64,000 bases of DNA from NCBI GenBank assembly GCA_023678885.1, contig CM042975.1:29739405-29803404 (forward strand). Direction: 5' to 3'. Position 1 is the first letter of the stretch. Each line of letters starts with the position of its first letter. A model generated the notes under the pieces. That model did no database searches. It was not told the origin of the DNA and worked only from the letters and a program-made list of their open reading frames with translations. The position numbers and the translations under genes were made by a program. Of the stretch, positions 34,687-45,564 are shown piece after piece. This DNA is from Pogostemon cablin (lineage: Eukaryota > Streptophyta > Magnoliopsida > Lamiales > Lamiaceae).

Positions 34687-36369
34687 TCATAGTATATTAA
34701 AAGTGACTTAGCCTTGGTTAACATTTTTTTTCAATTTTGTCCTAGCCTATTTTCATTTACTACTTTTTTGCCCTTTATTTATGATTTTCTTAAAAACAAT
34801 TTCTATTTTATTAATTGTTAGGATGACACTTGAGTTACCATCATCGTTACAATTCATTAACCTAATTTATTATTAATATAAAATATATGTGACGACTTTT
34901 CATTTTTTATATTAATTTTATTATTAATTATTATTAAAAATAATACAATTAAATTCTTTTTTTACGTACTTTGTAAGGTTCACATAAATAACTGCAAATT
35001 CATAATTACTCATTATATGCTTATTTAACTCACAAAACTTTTCATATTCATACAATTTTTTAACTTCATGTTACAATACTATATTAACAATGTGATGACA
35101 AAACCATTTGAAAGTGGAAGAACGATTAACATAGCTCTTCGACTTTCCCTTTGGTTGTTTAAAAAAAAACTTCTGAAATGAGAGCTTCAATATGATGATT
35201 ACTTATGCTCTTTCCTTGGGGATTCATCGGTTGATAGTAAGCGTTATTCTCTTAATGAAGGTCTTACAAAGTAGAGTGGAAGATATTAAAAAGACTTTTG
35301 ACAGATTTTCGGGATTGCTCCGGCGATATGATTGGGATACTAGCTTCAACATCCTTGCTATAGTATTCATTCTGATTTGATGTCAAAATCCGCCAAGTAA
35401 TTCATTATGAGGGTTTGTGCCCATGAAGTAGTTCAAAAAATATGAATTTCTCTTTTAAAAAAAAAAGAGGAGAAGAAAAAAATGGATCTATACATAAATG
35501 ATTTAGGACACACTCAAATTAAGACTACACTACAAGATGTTATTAGTATTATTCTTTTAACCATACATTTTTATACTCACGAACATATTAATGAGTTTGT
35601 TTAGATTATTTTGCATAATTTTCCATTTCTTTTACCATTGATGGTGATGATTCTTACTATTCTTTTGATTTTTTTAAGCACGGGTTAAGTTGTTAAATTC
35701 TTTTAAGTTTTCTCCTTATATATTTTTTTCTGGTATTTTGTCTGTTTTCCTATAATTCTTTAAATCTTAACAAACAATTATTTGATTTTGTATATTGCAA
35801 ATTTGAACTTTTGAAAAGTACACACAAAGTGGTGTTGAAATTGAAGTATGAGTGCTCACATCAATAAAAAATTTCACCCCAAGAATAAGTGATATCAATT
35901 TGAATAAGTGATATCATGAAATTATTAGTATTTTATCTAGGTCAATGAAACATCCCAAAAATTTCATTTACACTCATCAAACCCTGGTTCCTCATATATG
36001 TGCATGTTTATGATTAGCCTATGAGTATGTAGCTTTTCATGCAATTCAGATTTTCAATTGATTTTCCTTTGTTCTTTTCTTATAGGTTGATATTTTCTTT
36101 TATCTGGTGTTTCTATGTATGATGAATACACTCTATTATGTTAATTTTTCTAAATCATTTGGCATAATTAACCTTACAACTTTCTTACATGTTCATGCGT
36201 TTATTTCATCATATTTGAACACTAATTTTATCGGCAGTGGGCATCGTTTAATGCCATTATGATTACTCTTTGCAAGATTTGCAGGGATTAAAAAAATGAC
36301 AAAAAAATAATTATAATATAATATATATATGACGTGCATGCGACGTGCGTAGCACCTCTTAAAAACTAG
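34687..36369 (+). mobile_element. Helitron 3, non-autonomous
   Basis: Starts TCATAGTATATTAAAAGTG after host A (34686) and ends CTAG at 36366-36369 followed by host T. A subterminal hairpin (GACGTGC, GTA, GCACCTC with one mismatch) lies about 10 bp inside. The interior is AT-rich with no Rep/helicase frame. A 62-codon frame at 35192-35380 has no recognised domain and may be captured sequence. It lies directly downstream of the NDH-subunit pseudogene. Confidence 0.85.
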
Positions 36370-36371
36370 TA

Positions 36372-36644
36372 CTCCCTCCGTCCCAACTTCAACTTCACAC
36401 TTTCCGTTTTGATCCGTCCCAAATTCAACTTCACACTTCCATAAAAGGAAAAAGCAACAAACTAATATCCCTCTAACATACTTTAATTTCAAATTTGCCA
36501 TCACATTTTTAACACACATAACATACTTTATCATTTATTTATTACCCAAAAATACCATACTACTCTCAAAAGTAAGTCAAAAAGTGACTTTTCTTAAACT
36601 CCGTATCTACAGTAAATGTGAACTTGAATTTGGGACGGAGGGAG
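36372..36644. mobile_element. Stowaway MITE abutting the end of Helitron 3
   Basis: Inverted termini CTCCCTCCGTCCC and GGGACGGAGGGAG flanked by TA. It is the same subfamily as the copy at 57001-57269, in opposite orientation: the same antisense reading frame (KYVRGILVCC) appears in both. Confidence 0.93.
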
Positions 36645-36874
36645 TAGTATATATAGAAATATAAGTAATTAGGATGTCAAAGTGATTTTATTTTAATAAA
36701 AATTTAATAGAGATGTTAATGAGTGATGATTAGTTAAGAAAATGTAAAAATTATAAATCTAGGAAATTTAACAAAATAAATTGAATGGTGATATAACTAT
36801 GTTGTACGTTCTTGGACACTTATCGAAAGTTTTTTATTTTTAAAATAATATAAATTTAATTATATTTTATACTA

Positions 36875-37830
36875 GGGCAAAGGGTCATGTACCACCTTAA
36901 AGTTATTCATGAGATCAAATGGGCTCTCGATCTAACACTTTATTTTTCATTAACCGATCAAAATTGCATTTTATCAATTAAAATAATTAACACCCTCCCA
37001 GTGGTGGGACCCATTGCCTGAAAATAATCAACCGCACATAGACCGCCGCTGATGAGACAGATTCCACCAAGGCTTTTCTTGCCGCTTGGGGCGTCGCCTG
37101 CGCCACCACTTCCCCGGCCACCATATACATGCCTCCGGGGCGTTTCCTCTTGCGAAACACGGAGTTTACCGGCAATTCGTGCAAGAATAATGCCATTGCC
37201 ATCGTATTGATGGGACTCTTGTTGCTCCCTCTAACTATAATGCTGTTGAAAATTGTGGGAGAGGTTGAAGTTCGAAAGGGTCACCGGAGTTTCCGTCAGC
37301 GGCGGAACCCTAGACGGACAGGGTGCGGGATTATGGGCTTGTAAGAACTCCGGCGAGAATTGTCCTAAAGGAGTCACGGTAGGTTTGCAATTTTTAAATT
37401 AAAAGTTAAAAATAATTAGCTTGTTAATTAACTATTTAGTTCATTTGTTTATTGTAGTCATTGGCGTTCCACCATTCAGACAACATAAGGATCAATGGAT
37501 TGGCTTCATTAAACATTAAGATGTTTTTCATTCTTCTTGATGACTGTCTGAATGTCAATCTCAACAACTTTAACCTCACTGCTCCAGGAACCATGGGTCC
37601 CACCACTGGGAGGTTGTTAATTTTTTAAATTGACAAAATGAACCATGGGTCCCACCATTTGGAGGGTGTTAATTTTTTTAATCCACAAAATGCAATTTTG
37701 ATCGGTTAAATAAAGATAAATGGTAAAATTGATTCATTAAAAGAAGTTAAAGGGCTTGAATGTTAAAAAAAATAAATTGAGGGCCCATGTGATCCTCATG
37801 AATAACTTTAGGGTACATGACCCTTTGCCC
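36875..37830 (+). mobile_element. Pack-MULE carrying a polygalacturonase fragment
   Basis: Long terminal inverted repeats of about 140 bp start GGGCAAAGGGTCATGTACC at left and end with the inverse (GGTACATGACCCTTTGCCC). Flanking 9-bp repeats TTTATACTA (36866-36874) and TTTATTTTA (37831-37839) match at 7 of 9 positions. Between the repeats lies a host-gene fragment with an intron (37040-37590) and no transposase, the hallmark of a Pack-MULE. A TGGGTCCCACCA-containing stretch is duplicated just inside the right repeat (about 37592-37680) and also occurs inverted at the left. Confidence 0.9.
37040..37590 (+). pseudogene. Captured polygalacturonase fragment (two exons)
   Basis: Plus strand. The first exon part reads ADETDSTKAFLAAW, then SPATIYMPPGRFLLRN, then in another frame RVTGVSVSGGTLDGQGAG and LWACKNS. 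A GT-AG intron follows at 37379-37458. The second exon (37459-37590) reads SLAFHHSDNIRINGLASLN and ends NLNNFNLTAPG. This is the N-terminal third of a plant glycoside hydrolase family 28 polygalacturonase, which hydrolyses pectin in cell walls. The catalytic NTD, DD, HG and RIK boxes, which lie further downstream in the family, are absent. At least one frameshift and deletion (about 37210-37270) break it. Confidence 0.88.
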
Positions 37831-38473
37831 TTTATTTTACTCAACATAAATATTGTCGTATCAATTTATTATAAATACCATAATAGGCCAACGTCCAACC
37901 ATTAGAAAAGAACCTCTCATATCCAAACGGGCATATAATTTGAAAATAAAATAAAAAAATATCAAGATAATAATATATCAAGAACTAGAAATATAATGTA
38001 TTAAAATCTATTAAAAATATTATCTTCTTTGTAAATCTTCACCATTAATCAACAGAGTTTAAAAATGTATATTATCGGCTTTGATAAATCTTTACCATTA
38101 ATCAACATAGATTAAAAATATTGTTTTTTTTTTAATTTTTTGACGGTGAAAGGTATTGTCGTCGTATTTTTAAATATTCATATATGCACTTGAATATTAT
38201 TTGAATACTAAATAAGAATTCACATTAAATTTTTTTTTTAATATTTCGAATTCGATATTCGAATACTATACTCCAAAAATTGTCTATGAAATAGTAATGT
38301 ATCTACTCACTTATATAAAATAATAATACTTATAATATATTAAGAATAATATTTACTCTAAAAATATATCAAGAATTAAAATATTTGAAGGAGTTGACAT
38401 TGCTCCTTTTGAAATAAGTATAATTTTATTTGTATAATATTAATTAATTAATTTTTTAAAGAATATATTAAAG

Positions 38474-38575
38474 TAGACATGCATGTTCCGATTCTTGGTA
38501 AGGTGGACCCGGAACCGGAACCGAATCAAAGTTTCTAATGTTTCGATTCGATTTTCAAACCATCTGTTCTTTTTT
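38474..38575. mobile_element. One end of a hAT-like element
   Basis: Starts TAGACATGCATGTTCCG, similar to the end of the element at 27808-28115, and has the same GGAACCGGAACCG words. I could not find a matching far end with an 8-bp duplication, so it is probably truncated. Confidence 0.5.
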
Positions 38576-39179
38576 TTCTGTTTTTTTTCAATATATGGAA
38601 AAAATTAAAATGACAATTTTTATTTTTTAATCTCTTTGAGTTGAACTTGTCGAAGTTGAAGTTTGAACTTTAATTTTGAATGTCTAAATTTTGCTCTTAT
38701 TATATAAAAAAAATTATTTGATGTTAATAAATGATAATTATCTTTTAAAACATAATAAACATTGATAATTGCTAGAATTAGATGATAACATAAGAATATT
38801 GATTTGTCAATTGTCATTATAATAAGATCTTATAATTTCAAATTTATAAGGGCGACGCTATTGCAATCCGTAATATTATTAAGAGCACCTGATTCTCAAA
38901 ATAATTAACAGTAAAATTTTTATTATACTCCACCTTAAACTTATACCCACACCCATTATCCAATTAATTTTACTAAGTTCCATCCATAATAGTACGCGTC
39001 AAAGAGTGGACCACAACCAGATTGAATACATCCAGATATAAGGCCAGTTATGGGCCATCATAAATAAATGGGCCTGCATCTACTTTATTTTCTTATTAAA
39101 TAAACATAAATAAATTGGGCTCAACACTAAGTGGGTTTGTAGTTGGAGCCCATATCAAGTGGGTAGATATTGTTGTTAA

Positions 39180-40116
39180 TCTACCTAGTATAAAATAATA
39201 AAGGGATACTCACTATCTTAATACACATATTTGTGAAGTAGTTTCTTTACATAAAATTTTTAAAAAACATATGTGTCACCATGTGGTAAAATGTTGACTT
39301 TTAATTTTATATGTGTCAATCTATTATTGGTTTGTCTCTATTTATTACCATTAAATATTTGTTAATGATGTAGGTTAAAATGTTTCTTTAAATTTGATTT
39401 CTAATTAAAATGTATTATATTAAAACTATATATTAAGAAAACATGTATATTTAATTTAATTTTGTAAATATAAAATTTAATTAAAGAATTTGTATTATTA
39501 ATAATTGAAGTTTTAGATCTTGCTGAACAAATAAAATTTTAATTTTGATATAAAATTTAAATAACTATAATCACTAATTCATATTTTAAATATAAAAATG
39601 TAGTAAATTTTCTTTCATTTAAAAGTTAAAAATATATTGATTTTAAAGAAGAATTTTAAATACATTTCTAATTATTATATTATATATAGATGTAAGTTAA
39701 TCAATGAAGTATATAATGAAAAAATAAAAAATATATATGTGCGAAAAAAGTAAAAGGTGAATATTAAATTTATGTGAATATGTTGTAAATTATGAATTAA
39801 ATGTCTTAATTTATGTTATACATTTAAAAAAAAAAAGATAAATAGAGTATACATAAAATTTTTTTAAAAAAAGTGATATTTGAACAATGAAAGACTATAT
39901 TTAAATTCATTTTTCAAATTCAATTATCTAATTTGAGATATAAAAAATATGTAATAATCAGTGTACATAATCTATATATAAATGAAATAAATTATAAAAA
40001 ATATTGAAATACAATACATTTTGTGTTATTATTTATAATAATTCTAAAAATATTATTCACTTATAATTTTCTTTATAAATTTAAAATTCTCGTGTAATAC
40101 ATGGGCGACACACTAG
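39180..40116 (+). mobile_element. Helitron 2, non-autonomous
   Basis: Starts TCTACCTAGTATAAAATAAT after host A (39179) and ends with CTAG (40113-40116) followed by T. The subterminal hairpin CTCGTGTA/TACATGGG (40089-40105, including G-T pairs) is followed by GCGACACA and CTAG, a typical plant Helitron 3' end. 937 bp, AT-rich, non-coding. Confidence 0.9.
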
Positions 40117-40533
40117 TTAAGTACAAAAAATAATCCATATTTAATATTAGATACAACTCTAAATTTTAATTACGATGAGATACAAAATTGCACAATAGAA
40201 TACCCATATTGACCCCTTTAATTAACGAAAGCTTAAAATATGAAATTTATTTCTCTTTCAGCAATCCCTTAAATAGTGGAATTTGCACAATATCCAAACT
40301 ACGTTTAAAAATATGAATTTTATTTATCTTTCATCATCAATCACGGTATTCAATCTGCATCAATCCTACACAATATCCAATCTGTAGAATATCTACGTCT
40401 TTATTCATACAAATCTATGATTGTACAAGATACTACATGGATTTTGCTGAGAAAATATGTTCATATTTGAGAATGATTAGACAAGCCTGTTAATTTATGT
40501 AACAAAATAATATCTATTCCAAATTTATTTCTT

Positions 40534-40691
40534 TCTGGTATTTTTCATTCATTAAATTCTAGTGTTCATTCATTAAATTCTAGTGATATATTCTGAATAA
40601 TCAATTAAATGTTCTGGTATTTTTCATTCATTAAATTCTAGTGTTCATTCATTAAATTCTAGTGATATATTCTGAATAATCAATTAAATGT
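40534..40691. repeat. 79-bp direct tandem duplication
   Basis: Units 40534-40612 and 40613-40691 are essentially identical. Each contains two copies of the shorter word TTCATTCATTAAATTCTAGTG. Confidence 0.93.
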
Positions 40692-40963
40692 TATGCACAA
40701 TCCGTATATAAACATGAAAATATCTACGTATAAAATCTATTTCTCATAAATCTATTTAATTATTGCCGTACAATATAGTTAGATGGTTGCACAACACATT
40801 AAATCATAGTTGTATATTCTACATAATCCATTAAATATTTTGCACAATTGGATACTATTGTTCATAACCAGCAGAAACTTCCGAGTTGGTGCAGATATTC
40901 ATCTTCCCACCATTTCTCTTTTGGAAGATATGATAATTTAGAGTCTAACTTAAATTCTTCATA

Positions 40964-41540
40964 CTAAAGGATGAATTCATTGGTATCTATTAAGTATTTG
41001 GCATCAATATATAGGCAAAGTGAGGGCGTAGAATACAAAGCCTTTTGTGCTATGTTTCCTCCAGCACTGTCGCCCAAGATGTAGCAGTTTGAGAAGTCGG
41101 CGTGGTCGGTGAGCCACTTGTCGGTGGTGGTTTTAATCCAATGTAGAGCTTCGAAGAAGTCGTCGTAGGCGACGGGGAGGCAGTGCTCTGGGACGAGGCG
41201 GTAGTCCACCGACACCATCACCGCCTGGATATTTTGGACGATGTTGCCGCAGAAGCTTTGGAAGAAGGAGGAGGTTGCGCTGGTGATGACGAAGCCTCTG
41301 CCGTGGTAGAAAATGATGAGCGGTATTTTGGGTGCGTCGGAGGAGGGCGGGAGACGGGGGAGAAAGAGACGGGCTCAGATGTTGGTGTGTGGGTTGATGG
41401 GGATATCCTTGGTGAGAACTTGGTGGGGATGAGCAGATGGTGTAGTGTCTGGTATGAAGCCATCGGAGTTGTTGATAATTCCGTGCGAGGAATAGTAATT
41501 AGAAATATTATTGTCGTGGAAGGATGTTTTTAAACGGTGG
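40964..41540 (-). pseudogene. Carboxylesterase (CXE, alpha/beta-hydrolase) 5' fragment, broken
   Basis: Minus strand. The N-terminal part reads VLTKDIPINP, then a stop where a Trp is expected, then RLFLPRLPPSSDAPKIPLI. The oxyanion box is HGRG where the family has HGGG. Then come VSVDYRLVPEHCLPVAYDD, ALHWIK and the nucleophile elbow GDSAGGNIA. Similarity stops just after that, so the Asp and His of the triad are missing. This is the plant HSL-type carboxylesterase (CXE) family, which includes hydrolases of small esters and the gibberellin receptor GID1. The stop, the altered oxyanion residue and the truncation make it a pseudogene. Confidence 0.85.
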
Positions 41541-41903
41541 TGTTGTGTTGTGCAAGGATGGTGAGTTATAGATAAAAAAAAAAATAAATTTTTATATATT
41601 TAATTAATATTAGGGTTATATTAGGCATATCACTCTATATATTTGTATCTAATAATTATAAATTTGGATGCATGTACCTCACAGTAATATCTCTTAATAC
41701 TTTATACTGGAGAGTAATTAATAATATAGTACTAAATAAGACAAACACTTATTTGACATCTTCTCCTAATAAAAAGTGATAATGGTGTTATGAATAACTC
41801 CATCTGGCCCATGAATATTGATACATTTACTGTTTACTCGAAGATTAAAAAAAATTGTATTTTAATGTGTAGTAAGATAAGATAAATTATATTTTAATAT
41901 ATA

Positions 41904-42106
41904 CTTTTTTCGTTCATTGTAAATGTATTAGTAATTTGTTTTTTACACGTAAATTAAGATATATTATTATTTTATAAAGTGGATAGTTGTATTAGTGGGA
42001 GTGGTGGGCCATGTGTGAGCCCTTTTGTTAAAAATGAAAAATGGATACTTTAATAATAGACGACTCACAATGGCAAAATGGATACGTTAGTGATGGACGA
42101 ATAGAG
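41904..42106. mobile_element. Degenerate Stowaway-like MITE
   Basis: Ends CTTTTTTCGTTCATTG and TGATGGACGAATAGAG, flanked by TA. The termini have drifted from the usual CTCCCTCCGTCCC. Confidence 0.6.
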
Positions 42107-42579
42107 TAGTAGGTAGTTGTATCAATGTAGTATTGTGGGTCCATATAGATACTTAAATATTTTGTGTGAGTCTTATCTAAAAATATAACATTGTTTACAA
42201 TATGTTCTTTTTAGTACTTCAAATATAACAATATTAATCGAACGAAAATAGTATTGAACAAATTTATAATATATATGAAATTGTAAAATGAAACTCGCAT
42301 GATAAGAACTGATAATAGTCTAAGTGAATTATTTTATTAATAAATTGTTGTGTAAATGATAAATGATAAGTAATTATTAAGAGAAAAAAAAAACTTTGAC
42401 AATTGTTGTTCTAAAGTAACATATATCTTTCATTCTTTTTCATTTTAATTTTTTATTTTCGGAAAGAACATGTTAGATTTATTCGCTTGAAGATGAAATA
42501 TTTTAGTTTTTGTAAAATGTGAAATTGATTTTAATAATATTGCTTAACAAACTAGAAATAACATTAATCCTGTAAAGTT

Positions 42580-43258
42580 ATTTAAAATTGCATGGAAGGC
42601 TTGGTCACATAAGTGAAAGAGGTTTGCAAGAACTTGCAAGACAGAAGGTGCTTGAGATCAGTTCAACCTGCAAGTTAGATCAGTGTGAAGCTTGCATATT
42701 AAGTAAATCAAAGAGGTTGAAATTTGGTGCAGCTGAGCATAATACCAAAGTCAGATTGGAATATATTCATTCTGATCTTTGGGGGCCTTCCAAGACCTCA
42801 ACAATGGGAGGTGGAAGGTATTTTATATCATTCATTGATGATTATTCAAGAAAGGTATGGATAAGAATTTTAAAAACCAAGGATGAAGCCTTATCAGTCT
42901 TTAAAGTTTGGTTGACAGAGGTAGAACTTCAGACTGGAGATAAGGTTAAGTGCTTAAGGACAGACAATGGACTTGAGTTTGTGTCAAATGAATTCAACAA
43001 GTTTTGTCAAGAAAAGGGTATTAAAAGGCACAAAACTGTACCAGGAACTCCACAACAGAATGGAGTGGCTGAAAGGATGAATCAGACACTTCTTGCAAGT
43101 GTTAGATGCATGATGAGTAGTGGAGGTTTCTCAAAAGGCTTCTGGGGTGAGTTGGTATCAACAGCAGCCTATCTGGTCAACCTATCTCCATGTACAGCTC
43201 TTAAATTCAAACCACCTGAACAAGTATGGGCTGGAAGGATACCTGATTATAGTGTGTA
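42580..43258 (+). mobile_element. Ty1-copia gag-pre-integrase and integrase fragment
   Basis: About 223 codons without a stop. It begins inside the gag-pre-integrase zinc motif (HGRLGHISERGL, then CEACILSKSKR) and continues into the integrase core with all three acidic residues: Asp in IHSDLWGP, Asp in RTDNGLEF, and Glu in NGVAERMNQT. It ends abruptly at IPDYS, where the family continues into the C-terminal part. Gag, protease, reverse transcriptase and RNase H are absent. Codons are still open, suggesting a fairly recent truncation. It could not integrate on its own. Confidence 0.93.
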
Positions 43259-43259
43259 G

Positions 43260-43990
43260 CTCATGCATGTACAAGCTTGAAAGGATATTTTTTTGAGTGG
43301 TTCGACCTCGGTTCGACTAAAAGTTAGAGTCGAACAAAGAGTGGCGTGGTCGAACAAATGATAATTCAGAGTATGGTAGTGGTTCGACTAAGGTTCGACC
43401 AGAAGATAAGGTCGAACAATGAGTGTCGTGGTCGAACAATGAGTAGTTATAACCGAATACTGATTCGACCTTGATTCGATCAAAAGTTGTGGTCGAATCA
43501 AAAGTGTCGTGGTCGAATCAATCATGAAATGAAAACAGAATTGCAGTTCGACCAGGATTCGATCGGGATTCGACCTGGCATCAGGTCGAATTAAAAGTGC
43601 TGCATGTCAGTTGAGTCAGTTTGAAGAACGGTTGATGGATTGATGACTTGGCAAGTTTCTTGAGCTGTTGTTAAGTCAGTTTCAAACCGCATACAACTAG
43701 CTTGCTGGTAGTTATACATTAGTGATAAAAAGGAAACAGCAACACACATCAATCATCATCATCATCTCTTCATATCAATTTAGGGTTTTCTTAGAAGTTT
43801 TCAGATTCAGTTTTCTTCATCCTTTCAGCTTGTAACCTTCTCATCATAGTGATTCATTTTCTCCAAAGTAGATGTAGATCTTTAAGATCGAACCACTGTA
43901 ATTCCTTGTGTTTATCAAGTATTTATTATCATATTTTGTGTTGATTTAAACCATAATTGAGAGTGAGTGAGATAGAGTGTGAGAGAGAGA
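43260..43990 (+). repeat. Degenerate ~82-bp tandem array and probable retroelement 3' tail
   Basis: From about 43300 to 43620 are four diverged units of roughly 82 bp, each with paired GGTTCGAC and GTCGAA words and a GTGTCGTGGTCGAA core. After it (43620-43990) comes sequence resembling the transcribed end of an LTR (TTTAGGGTTTTCTTAG, then CTTGTAACC, then GAGAGAGATC). It directly follows the truncated integrase, so an internal deletion joining integrase to the element's 3' region is plausible. I could not define LTR borders. Confidence 0.55.
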
Positions 43991-44689
43991 TCAAATAGAA
44001 GTTAGATTACAAACACATTCATAAGAAAAATAATAATCGATTTCCTATTGTATGTCACGTTTGGTCATGATGATTATGATATCGTATTTAGAATGCTTTT
44101 TAGTGTATAATTAATGGAGTGATTATAATTAATTAATTAGTAGTAAGAATTAAGGCAGTTCCCACAAAATGATCAACCTCTCACATTTCGTGCCTGTCAT
44201 TGTCGGAATACGACTCTCTGACGTATCTGCATGCGCAAATCATGGACTTACTAATTATTTTATAAATAAATAAATAAATCATTAAAATGATTTTGATTTA
44301 TTTATTTATTTATTATTATTATTTTAATATTTGATGCATGAGTTGATCATTTAATGATTAAAAGACTGTTGGATTTTTTATTTTCTATTTTTACGATGAA
44401 AAAAGAAGAAGAAAAAAGGCTATTGAAAGTTTAATTGAGCTCGACTGAAATTAAAGAAACTTTAACTAACTAATAGTAACAACTATAGTCAAATTCATCT
44501 AAAAGCTAGTAAGTTGTTTTGAGGAGACTCTCATTTAATTCTTTGATTTATTAACAATTATAGAAGACAAATTCTTATGCGAGACATCTATTTAGGTGAA
44601 ACGGGTCTAAGATGGGTATCCAAATGTAATTTGACACATTTTAATTAATTAATAAATTAATTAATATAATCCTTTAAAATGTATAATCC

Positions 44690-45190
44690 CTTAAAATTTG
44701 CTTGATTAGTTTAGATTTAGAAGAAAAGAGTCTTCCCAAATTCAACCCGGCATCAATCAAGGAGAGAGAAAAGAGTCTCAAATTTATGACATCCCCTAAT
44801 CCATCGAAGAAGAGAAAGATTATACAAGGTATTTTTCCCAAATTCCTAACATCCCATTGACGAATGAATGAAGAAACGTAGAAATCCACGTTGAATAAGA
44901 GAAATTTCTAACATCCCATTGAAGAATGAACAAAGAAGAGAAAGATTATCATACAAGGTAAATTTGAAGAATGAAAGAAGCCGTGAAGATCTGTCGCAGG
45001 AAATACCCCACACATCTGGATCTATCGCACCCCGCCGCCGAGTCGCGAGCCCAACGAAGTTCGACTGGTCGCCCATGCCCTTCATCGATTCGTCTATTGT
45101 CGGAGTTCCACATAGCAGATCTGAAGCCCGGTCGTGCACAAGCTGCCGCCCATCGCCGATTGAAAGCTTCACCATGATGAGTTAATATTT
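44690..45190. other. Less AT-rich block of unknown origin
   Basis: Contains AACATCCCATTGA repeated in tandem with variation (about 44849 and 44911), then a GC-richer stretch (44980-45180) open in several frames on both strands (for example 44846-45175 minus, 109 codons; 44919-45185 plus, 88 codons). I recognise no protein family in any frame. It may be captured host sequence or a structured non-coding segment. Confidence 0.4.
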
Positions 45191-45305
45191 TCATTCTTAT
45201 TATATATTGCGAATTAGTGTAAGGTTGTTATTTGCTTGTTATTGTATATGAAATGTCATTATACGAGTTGAATTCTGTAGTATGTTAATTTTATATATTA
45301 TAATA

Positions 45306-45540
45306 CTCCCTCCGTCCCCTTGAAACGTAACCGTTTGCTTTTTGCACGTGGATTAAGGAGTATAATAATTTAATGTATTTTGAAGTGAGAGAAATAATAT
45401 TTTATTGTGTAGTGGGTAGTTGTATTAGTGTTGAGTGTGGGGTCATGTGTGGTCACATCAATCTAAAAAAGGAAATGAATACATTATAATGGGACGGACC
45501 AAAATGACAAAATGGATACATATCAAGGGGATGGAGGGAG
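45306..45540. mobile_element. Stowaway MITE
   Basis: Inverted termini CTCCCTCCGTCCCCTTG and CAAGGGGATGGAGGGAG, flanked by TA. It interrupts the AGTATGT-rich host sequence. Confidence 0.9.
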
Positions 45541-45564
45541 TATGTCATTTGATCGCTGTAGCAT

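Noticed and set aside
35192..35380. 62-codon frame inside Helitron 3 as a captured gene
   Set aside because: No family recognised; kept only as a search suggestion.
36193..36534. 113-codon minus-strand frame as a gene
   Set aside because: Lies across a Stowaway MITE and the end of Helitron 3; the same peptide appears in the sibling MITE at 57001-57269.
38474..38700. A complete hAT element
   Set aside because: Left end is plausible, but the best right end near 38690 lacks a matching 8-bp duplication.
41183..41533. 116-codon plus-strand frame
   Set aside because: Opposite strand of the carboxylesterase pseudogene.
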